A stretch of 64,000 nt of DNA from Winogradskyella marincola. Lineage in GTDB: Bacteria > Bacteroidota > Bacteroidia > Flavobacteriales > Flavobacteriaceae. Below the pieces are notes generated by a model. The model was not told the origin of the DNA. It searched no databases and was given only the letters and a program-made list of their open reading frames with translations. Location of the stretch: assembly GCF_029624125.1 (NCBI RefSeq), contig NZ_JARSBN010000001.1, forward strand, positions 1 through 64,000, given 5' to 3'. Positions 26,200 to 36,066 of this stretch are shown here, piece after piece. Position 1 is the first letter of the stretch. Each line of letters starts with the position of its first letter. Both the position numbers and the translations under genes were made by a program.

Positions 26200-26868
26200 C
26201 GCCGAAGTACTAAAAATTCTAATTTGTCGACGGTTAAAATCAATAACATCTGCTTCTTTTAGCTCATTCATTAAAATATTTAACGTGGGACGAGAAATAC
26301 CTATTAAAGATGCTATATCCTTTTGTGTATATGGATGATTAATTATGTGATCTCCAGTCTTATCACAATCGTAACCATAATCTGAACAGAGTTCTTGCAA
26401 AAATTCCATTAATCGAGTTTTAGAATCTTTAAAGAGCAACAATTGAAGTCTTCGTTCTAATTTCTTAAATTTAAAACCAATGAACTTATAAATTCTTAAA
26501 CTGAAGGTTTTGTTATCTCGCATTAAATCGTGCATGGTATCTACTCCAACAGGACAAATTGATGTTTGGTTGTCCAGAGATTGAGCAAACTCATCACGTT
26601 TTTCTTCACCTAAAATTGCTTTTTCACCAAACAACTCACCTTTTCTTAAAATTGCTTTAACGACTTCGGTGCCGTCTTCATTATAATACCCAATCTTAAC
26701 CTTACCTTTTTCTATTAAATACACTTTGTTAGCAGCATCTTCTTCAAAATATATATAATCACTTTTTTTATAGGCATCAAATGTATGACAGGCTTTATAT
26801 TGCTTAAACTTATGAGGACATAACAAATTGAATAAATTCACATCTTCAAGGATCCAAATAGAATTCAT
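26197..26868 (-). CDS. Crp/Fnr-family transcriptional regulator
   Basis: 223 aa from the ATG at 26868 (MNSIWILEDVNLFNLLCP); a longer reading frame with a weak start adds 17 residues that do not look like this family. An N-terminal cyclic-nucleotide-binding-like domain with YIYFEEDAANKVYLIEKGKVKIGYY and a C-terminal winged helix with YTQKDIASLIGISRPTLNILM are visible. Two Cys are present in the first part but not in Fnr spacing. The ligand is unknown. It is followed by tlpA at 11 nt and lies beside the carotenoid operon. Confidence 0.88.
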   Translation of the reverse strand: MNSIWILEDVNLFNLLCPHKFKQYKACHTFDAYKKSDYIYFEEDAANKVYLIEKGKVKIGYYNEDGTEVVKAILRKGELFGEKAILGEEKRDEFAQSLDNQTSICPVGVDTMHDLMRDNKTFSLRIYKFIGFKFKKLERRLQLLLFKDSKTRLMEFLQELCSDYGYDCDKTGDHIINHPYTQKDIASLIGISRPTLNILMNELKEADVIDFNRRQIRIFSTSA

Positions 26869-26931
26869 GACTAAAGAAAGATTTAATTGAGTTAAAACTA
26901 AAGTCGTTAAACCTGTCAATTCCTTTCAATC

Positions 26932-26966
26932 CAAAAACAAAAAAACTCTCAGTCATTAACTGAGAG
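26932..26966 (-). terminator. intrinsic terminator of acnA
   Basis: CTCTCAGT / ACTGAGAG perfect 8 bp stem with loop CATTA (26946-26966); on the minus strand it is followed by seven T. Confidence 0.85.
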
Positions 26967-26998
26967 CTTCTTTATCTATATGCAAAAGAGAAAGCTAA

Positions 26999-29266
26999 TT
27001 AAGCATTTTGTTTCTTAATTAAATTAAGTGCTGAGCCTTCTTTATACCATTCTATTTGTGCTTCATTATAAGTATGGTTTAAAGCTATAACATCTTTAGA
27101 ACCATCTGAATGCACAACTTCAACATGCAATTGTTTATCTGGTGCAAACTCATTTAAATCTAAGAAGTTAAATGTATCATCTTCTTGAATTAAATCGTAA
27201 TCGGCTTCGTTAGCAAACGTAAGCCCTAACATACCTTGCTTTTTAAGATTTGTCTCATGGATACGCGCAAAAGATTTTACAATTACCGCTGCAACCCCTA
27301 AATGTCTTGGCTGCATAGCTGCATGCTCTCTAGAGGAACCTTCACCATAATTATGATCTCCAACTACCACAGACCAAATACCATTTTTCTTATAATCTCT
27401 TTGCGTATCTGGCACACCTCCATAATCACCTGTTAGTTGGTTTTTTACAAAGTTTGTTTTCTTATTAAAAGCATTAACAGCACCAATTAAAGTATTGTTA
27501 GCTATATTGTCTAGATGTCCTCTAAAACGTAACCAAGGACCAGCCATCGAAATATGGTCTGTTGTACATTTTCCGAAAGCCTTAATCAATAGTTTAGCAC
27601 CTGTAACAGAATCTCCAATAGGCTCAAAAGGTGTTAGCAATTGTAATCTTTCTGAATCTGGTTTTACAGTCACTTCTACTCCACTACCATCTTCTCTTGG
27701 TTCTAAATAACCGTTTTCTTTTACCTCAAAACCTTTTGGTGGTAATTCCCATCCTGTAGGTTCATCTAACATAACCTCTTCACCGTTTTCATTGATAAGA
27801 GTATCTGTCATAGGATTAAAATCTAAACGACCAGCAATAGCAACTGCTGCAACCATTTCTGGTGATGCAACAAAAGCATGTGTATTAGGATTACCGTCTG
27901 CACGTTTAGCAAAGTTTCGGTTAAATGAATGTATTATACTATTCTTTGGTGCATTTTTAGGGTCGCTATATCTTGCCCATTGACCAATACATGGTCCACA
28001 AGCATTTGTAAAAATTGTAGCATCTAACTTTTCAAAAATCTCTAAAATACCATCTCTTTCTGTAGTATAGCGCACTTGCTCTGAACCTGGATTAATACCA
28101 AATTCTGCTTTGGTTTTTAATCCTTTATCTAAAGCTTGCTGAGCAATTGAAGATGCTCTTGATAAGTCCTCGTAAGAGGAATTTGTACAAGACCCTATCA
28201 AACCCCATTCTACTTCTATAGGCCAATCGTTTGCAGATGCCTTTTCTGTCATCTCTTTACCTGCTGGTGTTGATAGATCTGGTGTAAATGGTCCATTTAG
28301 CAATGGACTTAACTCAGAAAGATTTATATCAATTACTTGATCAAAATACTGCTCTGGATTTGCATATACTTCTTCATCTGCAGTTAAATATTCTCTTATT
28401 TTATTTGCTTCTTCAGCAACATCAGTTCTATCTGTAGCACGTAAGTAACGTTCCATAGAATCATCATAGCCAAAAGTCGATGTTGTAGCACCAATTTCTG
28501 CTCCCATGTTACATATAGTACCCTTTCCTGTACATGACATAGATGTAGCACCAGGACCAAAATATTCAACAATGGCACCTGTACCTCCTTTTACAGTTAG
28601 TATTTCTGCAACTTTTAAGATTACATCTTTAGGTGCTGTCCATCCAGATAGTTTTCCTGTTAATCTTACACCTATTAATTTAGGAAACTTAAGCTCCCAA
28701 GCCATACCAGCCATAACATCTACAGCATCTGCTCCACCTACACCAATAGCTACCATTCCTAATCCACCTGCATTAACCGTATGCGAATCAGTACCAATCA
28801 TCATTCCACCAGGAAACGCATAATTTTCTAACACTACCTGATGAATAATACCTGCACCTGGTTTCCAAAATCCTATTCCGTATTTATTAGATACAGATTC
28901 TAGAAAATTAAATACCTCACTACTCGTATCGTTGGCGTGTTTTAAATCGGTTGCAGCACCATCTTTTGCTTGAATTAAATGATCGCAATGCACTGTTGTA
29001 GGTACAGCAACTTTTGGCTTACCTGCTTGCATGAATTGCAATAATGCCATCTGTGCTGTTGCATCTTGACACGCTACTCTATCTGGTGCAAAATCCACAT
29101 AATCTTTACCTCTGGTAAATGGTTTAGTTGGTTTGCCATCCCAAAGATGAGCGTATAATATCTTTTCAGAAAGTGTTAATGGTTTTCCAACAATTTTCCT
29201 TGCTGCATCTACGCGTTCAGTCATATTGGCATAAACCTCTTTTATCATTTCAATGTCAAAAGCCAT
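26999..29266 (-). CDS. acnA: aconitate hydratase, mitochondrial/AcnA-type
   Basis: 755 aa [4Fe-4S] enzyme isomerising citrate to isocitrate in the TCA cycle. Cluster ligands are in [11 protein letters not shown] and [45 protein letters not shown] and [17 protein letters not shown] are hallmark segments. The length and the [15 protein letters not shown] order match the eukaryote-like AcnA clade, unlike the 926 aa AcnB directly upstream on the same strand. The two genes are separated by a terminator, so they can be regulated apart. Confidence 0.95.
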   Translation of the reverse strand: MAFDIEMIKEVYANMTERVDAARKIVGKPLTLSEKILYAHLWDGKPTKPFTRGKDYVDFAPDRVACQDATAQMALLQFMQAGKPKVAVPTTVHCDHLIQAKDGAATDLKHANDTSSEVFNFLESVSNKYGIGFWKPGAGIIHQVVLENYAFPGGMMIGTDSHTVNAGGLGMVAIGVGGADAVDVMAGMAWELKFPKLIGVRLTGKLSGWTAPKDVILKVAEILTVKGGTGAIVEYFGPGATSMSCTGKGTICNMGAEIGATTSTFGYDDSMERYLRATDRTDVAEEANKIREYLTADEEVYANPEQYFDQVIDINLSELSPLLNGPFTPDLSTPAGKEMTEKASANDWPIEVEWGLIGSCTNSSYEDLSRASSIAQQALDKGLKTKAEFGINPGSEQVRYTTERDGILEIFEKLDATIFTNACGPCIGQWARYSDPKNAPKNSIIHSFNRNFAKRADGNPNTHAFVASPEMVAAVAIAGRLDFNPMTDTLINENGEEVMLDEPTGWELPPKGFEVKENGYLEPREDGSGVEVTVKPDSERLQLLTPFEPIGDSVTGAKLLIKAFGKCTTDHISMAGPWLRFRGHLDNIANNTLIGAVNAFNKKTNFVKNQLTGDYGGVPDTQRDYKKNGIWSVVVGDHNYGEGSSREHAAMQPRHLGVAAVIVKSFARIHETNLKKQGMLGLTFANEADYDLIQEDDTFNFLDLNEFAPDKQLHVEVVHSDGSKDVIALNHTYNEAQIEWYKEGSALNLIKKQNA

Positions 29267-29406
29267 GTAATTTGTTTTTTTGGTTATTTTGTTCTTAAAT
29301 TTATTAAAAAACCGACAGATTTAAAGTAATACCTAGAAATATCGATTTAATTTAGATTGGATATAATTTAACAAATCACAATTAAAACTATCATAATAAA
29401 AGGTTA

Positions 29407-29444
29407 ATAAAAAAGCCCGAATTTAAAAATTCGGGCTTTTGAAT
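29407..29444 (-). terminator. intrinsic terminator of acnB
   Basis: AAAAGCCCGAAT / ATTCGGGCTTTT is a perfect stem at 29411-29440 with loop TTAAAA; T-run on the minus strand. Confidence 0.9.
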
Positions 29445-29461
29445 ATAAATTATTTTGACTG

Positions 29462-32242
29462 TTATGCCATTACTAATTGTTTTTGAGATGGCTTGAATTT
29501 AGTTAACACAATTCCATCTACAGCAGCTTCGTATTCTGCCATAGTTGGTGTACGACCAAGAATAGTTGATAATACCACAACTGGTGTTGATGATAATAAT
29601 GATTCTCCTTTTTTACCATCGGCATCTTTTACAACACGACCTTGGAATAAACGTGTAGATGTTGCCATTACAGTATCTCCAGGCTCAGCTTTTTCTTGGT
29701 TACCCATACAAAGGTTACAACCAGGACGCTCTAAATACAACATGTTTTCGTATTTAGTACGTGCAGCTGCTTTTGGTGCATCATCGTTAAACTCGAATCC
29801 TGAGTACTTTTGTAATACTTCCCAATCACCTTCAGCTTTTAATTCATCAACAATATTGTATGTTGGTGGCGCTACAACTAATGGCGCTTTAAATTCTACT
29901 TTACCGTGTTGAGCTTCGATGTTTTTTAGCATTTGCGCTAAAATTTTCATATCACCTTTATGTACCATACAAGATCCAACGAAACCTAAATCTACTTTTT
30001 TAGTTCCGCCATAGTAAGATAATGGACGAATAGTATCGTGAGTATAACGTCTTGAAGGATCTTCGTTATTTACATCTGGATCTGCGATCATTGGTTCTGC
30101 GATTTCATCTAAATCGATAACCACTTCTGCATAATATTTAGCATCTGCATCTGGCTTTAATGCTGGTTTAGTACCAGATTTAAGCTCTTCTATTCTGCTG
30201 TTTGCTTTATCTACTAAACCTTGTAACATTTGCTTTTCGTTATCCATACCTTTTTTAATCATGATTTGGATACGATCTCTAGCAATTTCTAAAGATTCGA
30301 TTAATGTTTCTTCTTCAGAAATACAGATAGACGCTTTCGCTTTCATCTCTGCAGTCCAATCTGTAAATGTAAACGCTTGATCTGATGTTAAAGTACCAAT
30401 GTGTACTTCGATTACACGACCTTGGAATACGTTTTCGCCATCAAATTGCTTTAACATTTGCTGTTGCGTTGCATGTACCACATCACGGAAATCCATGAAG
30501 CTTCTCATGCTACCTTTAAACGTTACTTTTACAGACTCAGGAATTGGCATTGTTGCTTCACCAGTTGCTAAAGCTAATGCAACAGTACCAGAATCGGCAC
30601 CAAAAGCAACACCTTTAGACATACGCGTATGCGAATCTCCACCAATAATGATATCCCAATCGTCTACCGTAATATCGTTTAATACTTTATGAATTACATC
30701 TGTCATTGCGTGATAATGACCTTTAGGATCACGACCAGTAATTAAACCGAAATCGTTCATAAACTTCATTAAACGCGGAATGTTAGCTTTTGATTTATCA
30801 TCCCAAACTGAAGCTGTATGACAACCAGATTGGTAACCAGCATCTACAATTGGTGAAATTACCGTAGCTGCCATCATTTCTAATTCTTGAGACGTCATTA
30901 AACCTGTAGTATCTTGAGAACCTACAATGTTTACTTCTACACGAACGTTAGATCCAGCGTGTAATGTTTTTCCTGGTGTTGTACCAACAGCGTTTTTATT
31001 AAAGATTTTTTCTACTGCTGTTAACCCTTGGTTTTCTAAAGTAATTTCTTTAGATGCTGCATACACTTGAGGAATTTCGATACCTAAAGCTTTACAAGCA
31101 AAAGTTTGTAATTTTTTACCAAAAACCACAGCGTAAGATCCACCAGCTTTGATAAACTCCATTTTTTGTGGTGTTAATGCTGTAGAAATATCTTTAAGCT
31201 CTTGGTCTCCGTTATATAATTTTTTCTCTTTTGTATTAATTGTTAAAACCGTACCAGTTTTTACAGAATATACCTCTTTTAAAATTGGCTCGCCATCTGC
31301 ATCGACAACTGTGTTACCGTTTTCGTCTTTTTGTTTTACCCAGTTTTTAAGGTCAATTCCAATTCCTCCTGTTACACCAACAGTAGTTAAGAAGATTGGT
31401 GCAATACCATTTGTTCCTGCAATTACAGGTGCAATATTGATAAATGGCACATAAGGTGACGAAGGAATTCCTGTCCATAATGCCACGTTATTTACACCAG
31501 ACATACGAGACGATCCTACACCCATTGTTCCCTTTTCTGCAATAAGCATAATACGCTTATCTGGATGTTGCTCTTTTAAAGCTAACACTTCTTGTTGCAT
31601 ATCTTTGTTATGCTCAAAGATAGATTGACCATGTAACTCACGATCTGATCTTGAGTGTGCATCAGCTCCTGGTGATAATAAATCTGTTGAAATATCACCA
31701 ACACCAGCAACATAAGTAACTACTTGAATTTCTTCTTGAACTTCTGGAAGTTTTGTAAAAAATTCTGCTTGTGCATAGCTCTCGATTATCTCTTTTGCAA
31801 TCGCGCTACCAGCTTTCATTGCTTGTTCTAAACGTTCGGTATCTGCTTCGTATAAAAATACTTGTGTTTTTAATACTTTAGCTGCAGCTTCAGCAATTGC
31901 TTTATCTTCACCTAAAGCTAAATCCAAAAGTACTTCTACAGATGGTCCACCTTTCATGTGAGATAATTGCTCGAAAGCAAATTCTGAAGTAATTTCTTCT
32001 ACATTAGTTTCACCTAAAATAATTTCTTTTAAAAAGTCTGCTTTTACACGTGCAGCACTTGTAGTACCTGGTAAAACATTGTATATGAAGAAGTTTAAGG
32101 AATCTTCTCTAAACTCGTTATTTACGTCTTTTATTTGTGCTATAATTTCACTTAATAATTCCGCACCATCAATTGGCTTTGGATGTAATCCTTGAAGTTT
32201 ACGAGCTTCAATCTCCTTAATATAATCGTTGTATGTCTGCAT
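29462..32242 (-). CDS. acnB: bifunctional aconitate hydratase 2 / 2-methylisocitrate dehydratase
   Basis: 926 aa, the AcnB architecture: an N-terminal HEAT-like domain (about 1-155), then the swivel domain with EKGTMGVGSSRMSGVNN (about 235-251), then the catalytic domain with IIGGDSHTRMSKGVAFGADSG, DLGFVGSCMVHKGDMK and ERPGCNLCMGNQEKA, which carry the iron-sulfur cysteines. It works in the TCA cycle and may act in the methylcitrate cycle. In E. coli the apo-AcnB binds mRNAs; whether this one does is unknown. It precedes acnA in tandem. Confidence 0.96.
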   Translation of the reverse strand: MQTYNDYIKEIEARKLQGLHPKPIDGAELLSEIIAQIKDVNNEFREDSLNFFIYNVLPGTTSAARVKADFLKEIILGETNVEEITSEFAFEQLSHMKGGPSVEVLLDLALGEDKAIAEAAAKVLKTQVFLYEADTERLEQAMKAGSAIAKEIIESYAQAEFFTKLPEVQEEIQVVTYVAGVGDISTDLLSPGADAHSRSDRELHGQSIFEHNKDMQQEVLALKEQHPDKRIMLIAEKGTMGVGSSRMSGVNNVALWTGIPSSPYVPFINIAPVIAGTNGIAPIFLTTVGVTGGIGIDLKNWVKQKDENGNTVVDADGEPILKEVYSVKTGTVLTINTKEKKLYNGDQELKDISTALTPQKMEFIKAGGSYAVVFGKKLQTFACKALGIEIPQVYAASKEITLENQGLTAVEKIFNKNAVGTTPGKTLHAGSNVRVEVNIVGSQDTTGLMTSQELEMMAATVISPIVDAGYQSGCHTASVWDDKSKANIPRLMKFMNDFGLITGRDPKGHYHAMTDVIHKVLNDITVDDWDIIIGGDSHTRMSKGVAFGADSGTVALALATGEATMPIPESVKVTFKGSMRSFMDFRDVVHATQQQMLKQFDGENVFQGRVIEVHIGTLTSDQAFTFTDWTAEMKAKASICISEEETLIESLEIARDRIQIMIKKGMDNEKQMLQGLVDKANSRIEELKSGTKPALKPDADAKYYAEVVIDLDEIAEPMIADPDVNNEDPSRRYTHDTIRPLSYYGGTKKVDLGFVGSCMVHKGDMKILAQMLKNIEAQHGKVEFKAPLVVAPPTYNIVDELKAEGDWEVLQKYSGFEFNDDAPKAAARTKYENMLYLERPGCNLCMGNQEKAEPGDTVMATSTRLFQGRVVKDADGKKGESLLSSTPVVVLSTILGRTPTMAEYEAAVDGIVLTKFKPSQKQLVMA

Positions 32243-32305
32243 AAAATTAATTTATTTTAATACTGTTTCATCCTTTATCTTCTGTGGCTTTGAATGAAAT
32301 CCTTG

Positions 32306-32313
32306 CAAAAATA
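32306..32313 (-). promoter_or_regulatory. -7 box upstream of acnB
   Basis: TATTTTTG on the minus strand, 64 nt upstream of the ATG. A TTG at the right distance is not evident. Confidence 0.4.
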
Positions 32314-32497
32314 TGAAATTCGTAAAGCATTTAAAAATATGTAAGAAAATTGCTTTTTCTTTGAAAATAAACCACGAAACACACACAAAACAACGTTTAA
32401 TACAAAAAATTAGCTTTTAAATTATTAGTTAAATAAAAATTTAACAAATACCCTTATTTAGAATGAATCTTTATTATAAGCTGTTATTGTACAATAT

Positions 32498-32626
32498 TTA
32501 TTTACCAACATATTTTTCTCTAAGAGATAGTATCGGTCGCTCAAAAAACAGATAGATTATTTGAGCCATAATTAAAGTCAATGACAAGAATAAAACTAAA
32601 TACAGAACCTTACCCAAAAAAGATAT
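32498..32626 (-). pseudogene. in-frame C-terminal remnant of the acyltransferase, behind an amber codon
   Basis: Directly after the TAG at 32627-32629 the same frame stays open for 42 codons: about 32 residues form a membrane helix with VLYLVLFLSLTLIMAQIIY, followed by LFFERPILSLREKYVGK and a TAA at 32498-32500. The E-R-P-x-L-x-L-R ending is typical of the last part of acyltransferase-3 proteins, so this is the lost tail of the upstream gene, cut off by one nonsense codon. Confidence 0.8.
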
Positions 32627-33619
32627 CTAATCTTCTTTATAATACCTCTGAATACTTAATAAAATCAAAGAATAGTTCACCAAATAGATCGCATAAGATC
32701 TAGTGCTTATAAAGTAAAACACATTTTCTAAAATCCTATTCTGTTTTAAATTGATAAAATAAGGAAAGAGCATTGCACAACTTAGCAACACTAAAGGTAT
32801 ATACAAGAAAACATAAAACCACAAATGTGTTTGAGGATACAAACCAAAGTAATAAATCAGAAGGTGAGTTGCACCAAAAACAAATAATGCTATGGCACTA
32901 AACAACTTTTTCTTTTGCATAAAGAATGTTTCATATTTTTTAATAAAATACACTAGAAGAAAACCGAAGTAGATAGCATCTATTCGGTATAAAACTACTT
33001 TTCTAAACCCTGAACTCCACTCTTTATAACTAGTAACATTAGCATTAAAATAATAACTTATTTTAAAAGCAAAAAGCGCAACTATCAAAACCAGTGTCAA
33101 CTTTAAAAACAATTGCTTATGCTGCTTTTTAAACATAAAAAAAGACAGATATAGTAAAAAAGGTAGTATTAAATAAGCATACTCTTCAATGGATAAACTC
33201 CAAGCCTCTGTAAAAAAATTAGGGTGCGGATTTATAAAGTTTTGTAAAAACGGAATGTAAAGCCATAAGTTTTTGGGTAGAGCATCACCAAGAATCAGTA
33301 GCAAAACGATGTTAAGAGCTAATACCAAAAAATAATTAGGCAATGTCCTAAGCCAGCGTCTTTTCCAGAAGGTTACTAAATCAGAAAATGAGGTTTTACC
33401 TTCCTCAATATTTTTGATAAGTAATCCTCCTATTAAATAACCACTGAGTACAAAGAATAAATCTACACCAACAGCTCCAAGTGTTCTTATAAAAGATAAA
33501 ATGAAAGTATTATGATCTGCATAAAGCAGGTAAGTGCAATGTGAAATTACAACCAAGCTAATGGCTATAGACCTAATAACATCTATACCATAAACTCTTT
33601 TGGAACGAATTAAAGTCAC
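32627..33619 (-). CDS. acyltransferase family 3 membrane protein, truncated by a nonsense codon
   Basis: 330 aa as read, 372 plus the stop position if the amber codon were sense. The acyltransferase-3/OafA fold modifies surface sugars or peptidoglycan. It starts RVYGIDVIRSIAISLVVISH with the conserved His, then GAVGVDLFFVLSGYLIGGLL, and FTEAWSLSIEEYAYLILPF. About nine membrane helices remain; the tenth is encoded beyond the TAG. The break may inactivate the enzyme, or the shorter form may still work. It stands alone, downstream of moxR on the same strand. Confidence 0.85.
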   Translation of the reverse strand: MTLIRSKRVYGIDVIRSIAISLVVISHCTYLLYADHNTFILSFIRTLGAVGVDLFFVLSGYLIGGLLIKNIEEGKTSFSDLVTFWKRRWLRTLPNYFLVLALNIVLLLILGDALPKNLWLYIPFLQNFINPHPNFFTEAWSLSIEEYAYLILPFLLYLSFFMFKKQHKQLFLKLTLVLIVALFAFKISYYFNANVTSYKEWSSGFRKVVLYRIDAIYFGFLLVYFIKKYETFFMQKKKLFSAIALFVFGATHLLIYYFGLYPQTHLWFYVFLYIPLVLLSCAMLFPYFINLKQNRILENVFYFISTRSYAIYLVNYSLILLSIQRYYKED

Positions 33620-33669
33620 CTGTTCTTATTAAAAGAAGCAAATTACTGAATAATTAAATTCTATTGAAC

Positions 33670-34623
33670 TTAGAAAAGACTTTTTATAATTTTTTCATCA
33701 GAAACACCTTCTGCTTCAGCCTTGTAGTTTTTTATAATTCTGTGTCTTAAAATACCAGTAGCTACAGCTTGTATGTCTTCTATATCTGGAGAAAACTTTC
33801 CCTTAGTAGCAGCATGCGTCTTAGCTGCCAATATTAGATTTTGTGAAGCTCTAGGTCCAGCTCCCCAATCTACAAACTCTTTTACAATATTTGCTGCTGA
33901 GTCTTCATTTGGCCTTGTTTTAGCAACCAAAGACACTGCATATTCTATAACATTATCTGCCACAGGAATACGACGTATTACATTCTGAAAATCGATAATT
34001 TCTTGTGCTGAGAACAATGCATTAACTGAAGCTTTAACATCTGTAGTTGTTGCTTTTACAACTTCTACCTCTTCATTAAACGAAGGGTACTTTAAGTTAA
34101 TAGCAAACATAAAACGGTCTAACTGTGCTTCTGGCAAAGGATAAGTACCTTCTTGCTCTATTGGGTTTTGTGTTGCCAATACAAAATAAGGTAAGCTTAA
34201 TTTATATTGATGACCAGCAACTGTTACTGCGCGCTCTTGCATCGCTTCCAAAAGTGCTGCCTGAGTTTTTGGTGGAGTTCTGTTTATTTCATCTGCCAGA
34301 ATGATATTAGCAAATATTGGGCCTTTAATAAATTTGAAATTACGATTTTCATCTAAAATTTCACTGCCTAAAATATCACTTGGCATTAAGTCTGGCGTAA
34401 ACTGAATACGTTTAAAATCTAAACCAAGAGCCTGTGCAATTGTATTAACCATTAAGGTTTTTGCTAAACCAGGCACACCTATTAAAAGTGAATGACCTCC
34501 AGAAAAAATGGAAATTAGGATCTGATCTACAACATCCTCTTGACCAATAATGACTTTAGCAACTTCTTGCTTTAGTGTTTTATATTTTTTTACAAAGTTT
34601 TCAATTACAGCAACATCAGACAT
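33670..34623 (-). CDS. MoxR-family AAA+ ATPase
   Basis: 317 aa. Walker A is GGHSLLIGVPGLAKTLMVN (about 37-55), Walker B is ILADEINRTPPKTQAALLEA, sensor 1 is FVLATQNPIEQEGTYPLPEA and sensor 2 lies in the arginine-rich FVDWGAGPRASQNL. MoxR ATPases act as chaperone-like remodelling factors, often with VWA-domain proteins; none is next to it here. It lies 3 nt after the SurA-like gene and is probably in the same operon, so a role in envelope protein assembly is plausible. Confidence 0.93.
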   Translation of the reverse strand: MSDVAVIENFVKKYKTLKQEVAKVIIGQEDVVDQILISIFSGGHSLLIGVPGLAKTLMVNTIAQALGLDFKRIQFTPDLMPSDILGSEILDENRNFKFIKGPIFANIILADEINRTPPKTQAALLEAMQERAVTVAGHQYKLSLPYFVLATQNPIEQEGTYPLPEAQLDRFMFAINLKYPSFNEEVEVVKATTTDVKASVNALFSAQEIIDFQNVIRRIPVADNVIEYAVSLVAKTRPNEDSAANIVKEFVDWGAGPRASQNLILAAKTHAATKGKFSPDIEDIQAVATGILRHRIIKNYKAEAEGVSDEKIIKSLF

Positions 34624-34626
34624 AGA

Positions 34627-36066
34627 CTATTCGTTTTTTAACCAGTTATTCTGATACTCACAATCTCTGTACTCGCCATTTATTTTTACATAAGTCTCCG
34701 CAATTACCTGCTTTTGCCATTTTTCTATAGCTCTAACTTGTTTGTCTTGTAGTGCTAATTCTTTAATCTTTAAATAGTCTCTTGCATAATCTGCTTCATG
34801 ATCGTCAATACGATCTGTAACAGTCATTATTTTGAACTTAATGTTGTTAATACGATCTTCATCTTGAATAACCTGACTAACCTCTCCATCTTTAAGACCT
34901 TGTATTTGGGTGTACATTTCTGTATCCATTTTAGTCAACTCAAAATTAAAATCCTGAGTGGTTGGGTTGGTTAAACGACCTCCTTCAAACTTAGTTTCTT
35001 CCTCGTCACTAAACTCTCTGGCTGCTTCTGCAAAAGTTGTTTTACCACTTACGATCAATTCTCTAACCTTTTCAATCTTTTCTTGTGCTTTTTGAATTGT
35101 CTCTGGCGACATCTCTGGTCTTAATAAAATGTGTCTTACAATATATTCTTGCCCTCTAATTTTTTCTAGGTAGATAATATGAAAACCAAAATCTGTTTCA
35201 AAAGGTTCTGAAATTTCACCTTCTTGTAAATTGAAGGCTACATCTCTAAACTCTTTTACCATTCTAGGTTGTTTTCTATTCATGGCTGGTAATAAACCTC
35301 CGTTGTTTTTAGAGCCTGAATCTTCAGAATAAAAAAGTGCCTTAGTAGCAAATTTAGAACCGTTTTCTATATCTTTTTTAAACCCATTTAGCCTATCTAT
35401 AACTGCTTGCTTTGCTTCTTCAGTAACTTCAGGTATTACAACTATCTGTGCCACTTTTAACTCAGTACCAAATGTAGGTCTCTCGTCTTTTGGTATTTCA
35501 TTAAAAAACGTTCTTACCTCTTCTGGTGTTACCTCTACATTGTCAATTACCTTTTTCTGCATTTCTTGAGCGAGGTAACCATTTTTGTTAATCTCGTACA
35601 TCTCATCTCTTAAGGCTTGTTCAGAATCTTTTTTGTAAAAATCTAATATGCCTTGCATATCTCCTCCTGTTTGCGCCAAAATACCTTGTAATTGCTGGTC
35701 AACCATAGATTTAATATAAAGCTCATTTACCAAAACACTATCTTGAATGGCTTGGTGAGCATATAATTTTTTCTCTAAAAGGCTTCCAAAAAGCTCACAA
35801 CGAGAAACACCACTTAAGTCAGCTCCTTGTGCTTCTAGCTGAGCTATCTCGCGATCTAAGTCGGACTCTAATACAATAAAATCCCCAACTACAGCAGCAA
35901 CACCATCAGCTTTTACTCTGGTTGTATTAACTACAGAATCTTTTACTTTCTCTTTTACAACTTCATCTGGAATAATTTCTTGTGCACCAATAGTGCCAAC
36001 ATACAGAAAACAACAAAGGCTTAAAGCCTTAGTTATAGATTTGAAATTTATTGTTCTTAATTGCAT
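34627..36066 (-). CDS. SurA-like periplasmic peptidyl-prolyl isomerase
   Basis: 479 aa. Signal peptide (about 1-28, ending GTIGAQ), SurA N-terminal domain (about 50-180) starting VAAVVGDFIVLESDLDREIAQ, then two parvulin domains: about 205-310 with LKVAQIVVIPEV and FETDFGFHIIYLEK, and about 315-425 with YIVRHILLRPEMSPE and FAEAAREFSDEEETKFEGG. SurA brings unfolded outer membrane proteins through the periplasm. The gene overlaps the 3' end of the lipoprotein gene upstream by 38 nt, a long overlap that is real because the signal peptide needs this start. Confidence 0.92.
   Translation of the reverse strand: MQLRTINFKSITKALSLCCFLYVGTIGAQEIIPDEVVKEKVKDSVVNTTRVKADGVAAVVGDFIVLESDLDREIAQLEAQGADLSGVSRCELFGSLLEKKLYAHQAIQDSVLVNELYIKSMVDQQLQGILAQTGGDMQGILDFYKKDSEQALRDEMYEINKNGYLAQEMQKKVIDNVEVTPEEVRTFFNEIPKDERPTFGTELKVAQIVVIPEVTEEAKQAVIDRLNGFKKDIENGSKFATKALFYSEDSGSKNNGGLLPAMNRKQPRMVKEFRDVAFNLQEGEISEPFETDFGFHIIYLEKIRGQEYIVRHILLRPEMSPETIQKAQEKIEKVRELIVSGKTTFAEAAREFSDEEETKFEGGRLTNPTTQDFNFELTKMDTEMYTQIQGLKDGEVSQVIQDEDRINNIKFKIMTVTDRIDDHEADYARDYLKIKELALQDKQVRAIEKWQKQVIAETYVKINGEYRDCEYQNNWLKNE

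Noticed and set aside
26869..26919. Longer start for the Crp-family gene
   Set aside because: Adds 17 residues without similarity to the family; ATG 26868 gives a normal length.
29267..29406. A consensus promoter for acnA between acnB and acnA
   Set aside because: No TAnnTTTG with a suitable TTG was found by eye, although the terminator implies one must exist.
30399..30692. Plus-strand frames inside acnB and acnA
   Set aside because: Antisense frames of strongly conserved enzymes; Ser/Pro-rich shadow composition.
32627..32629. Recoding (pyrrolysine or read-through) at the amber codon
   Set aside because: No pylTS genes or recoding signal are visible; a simple nonsense mutation or error is enough.
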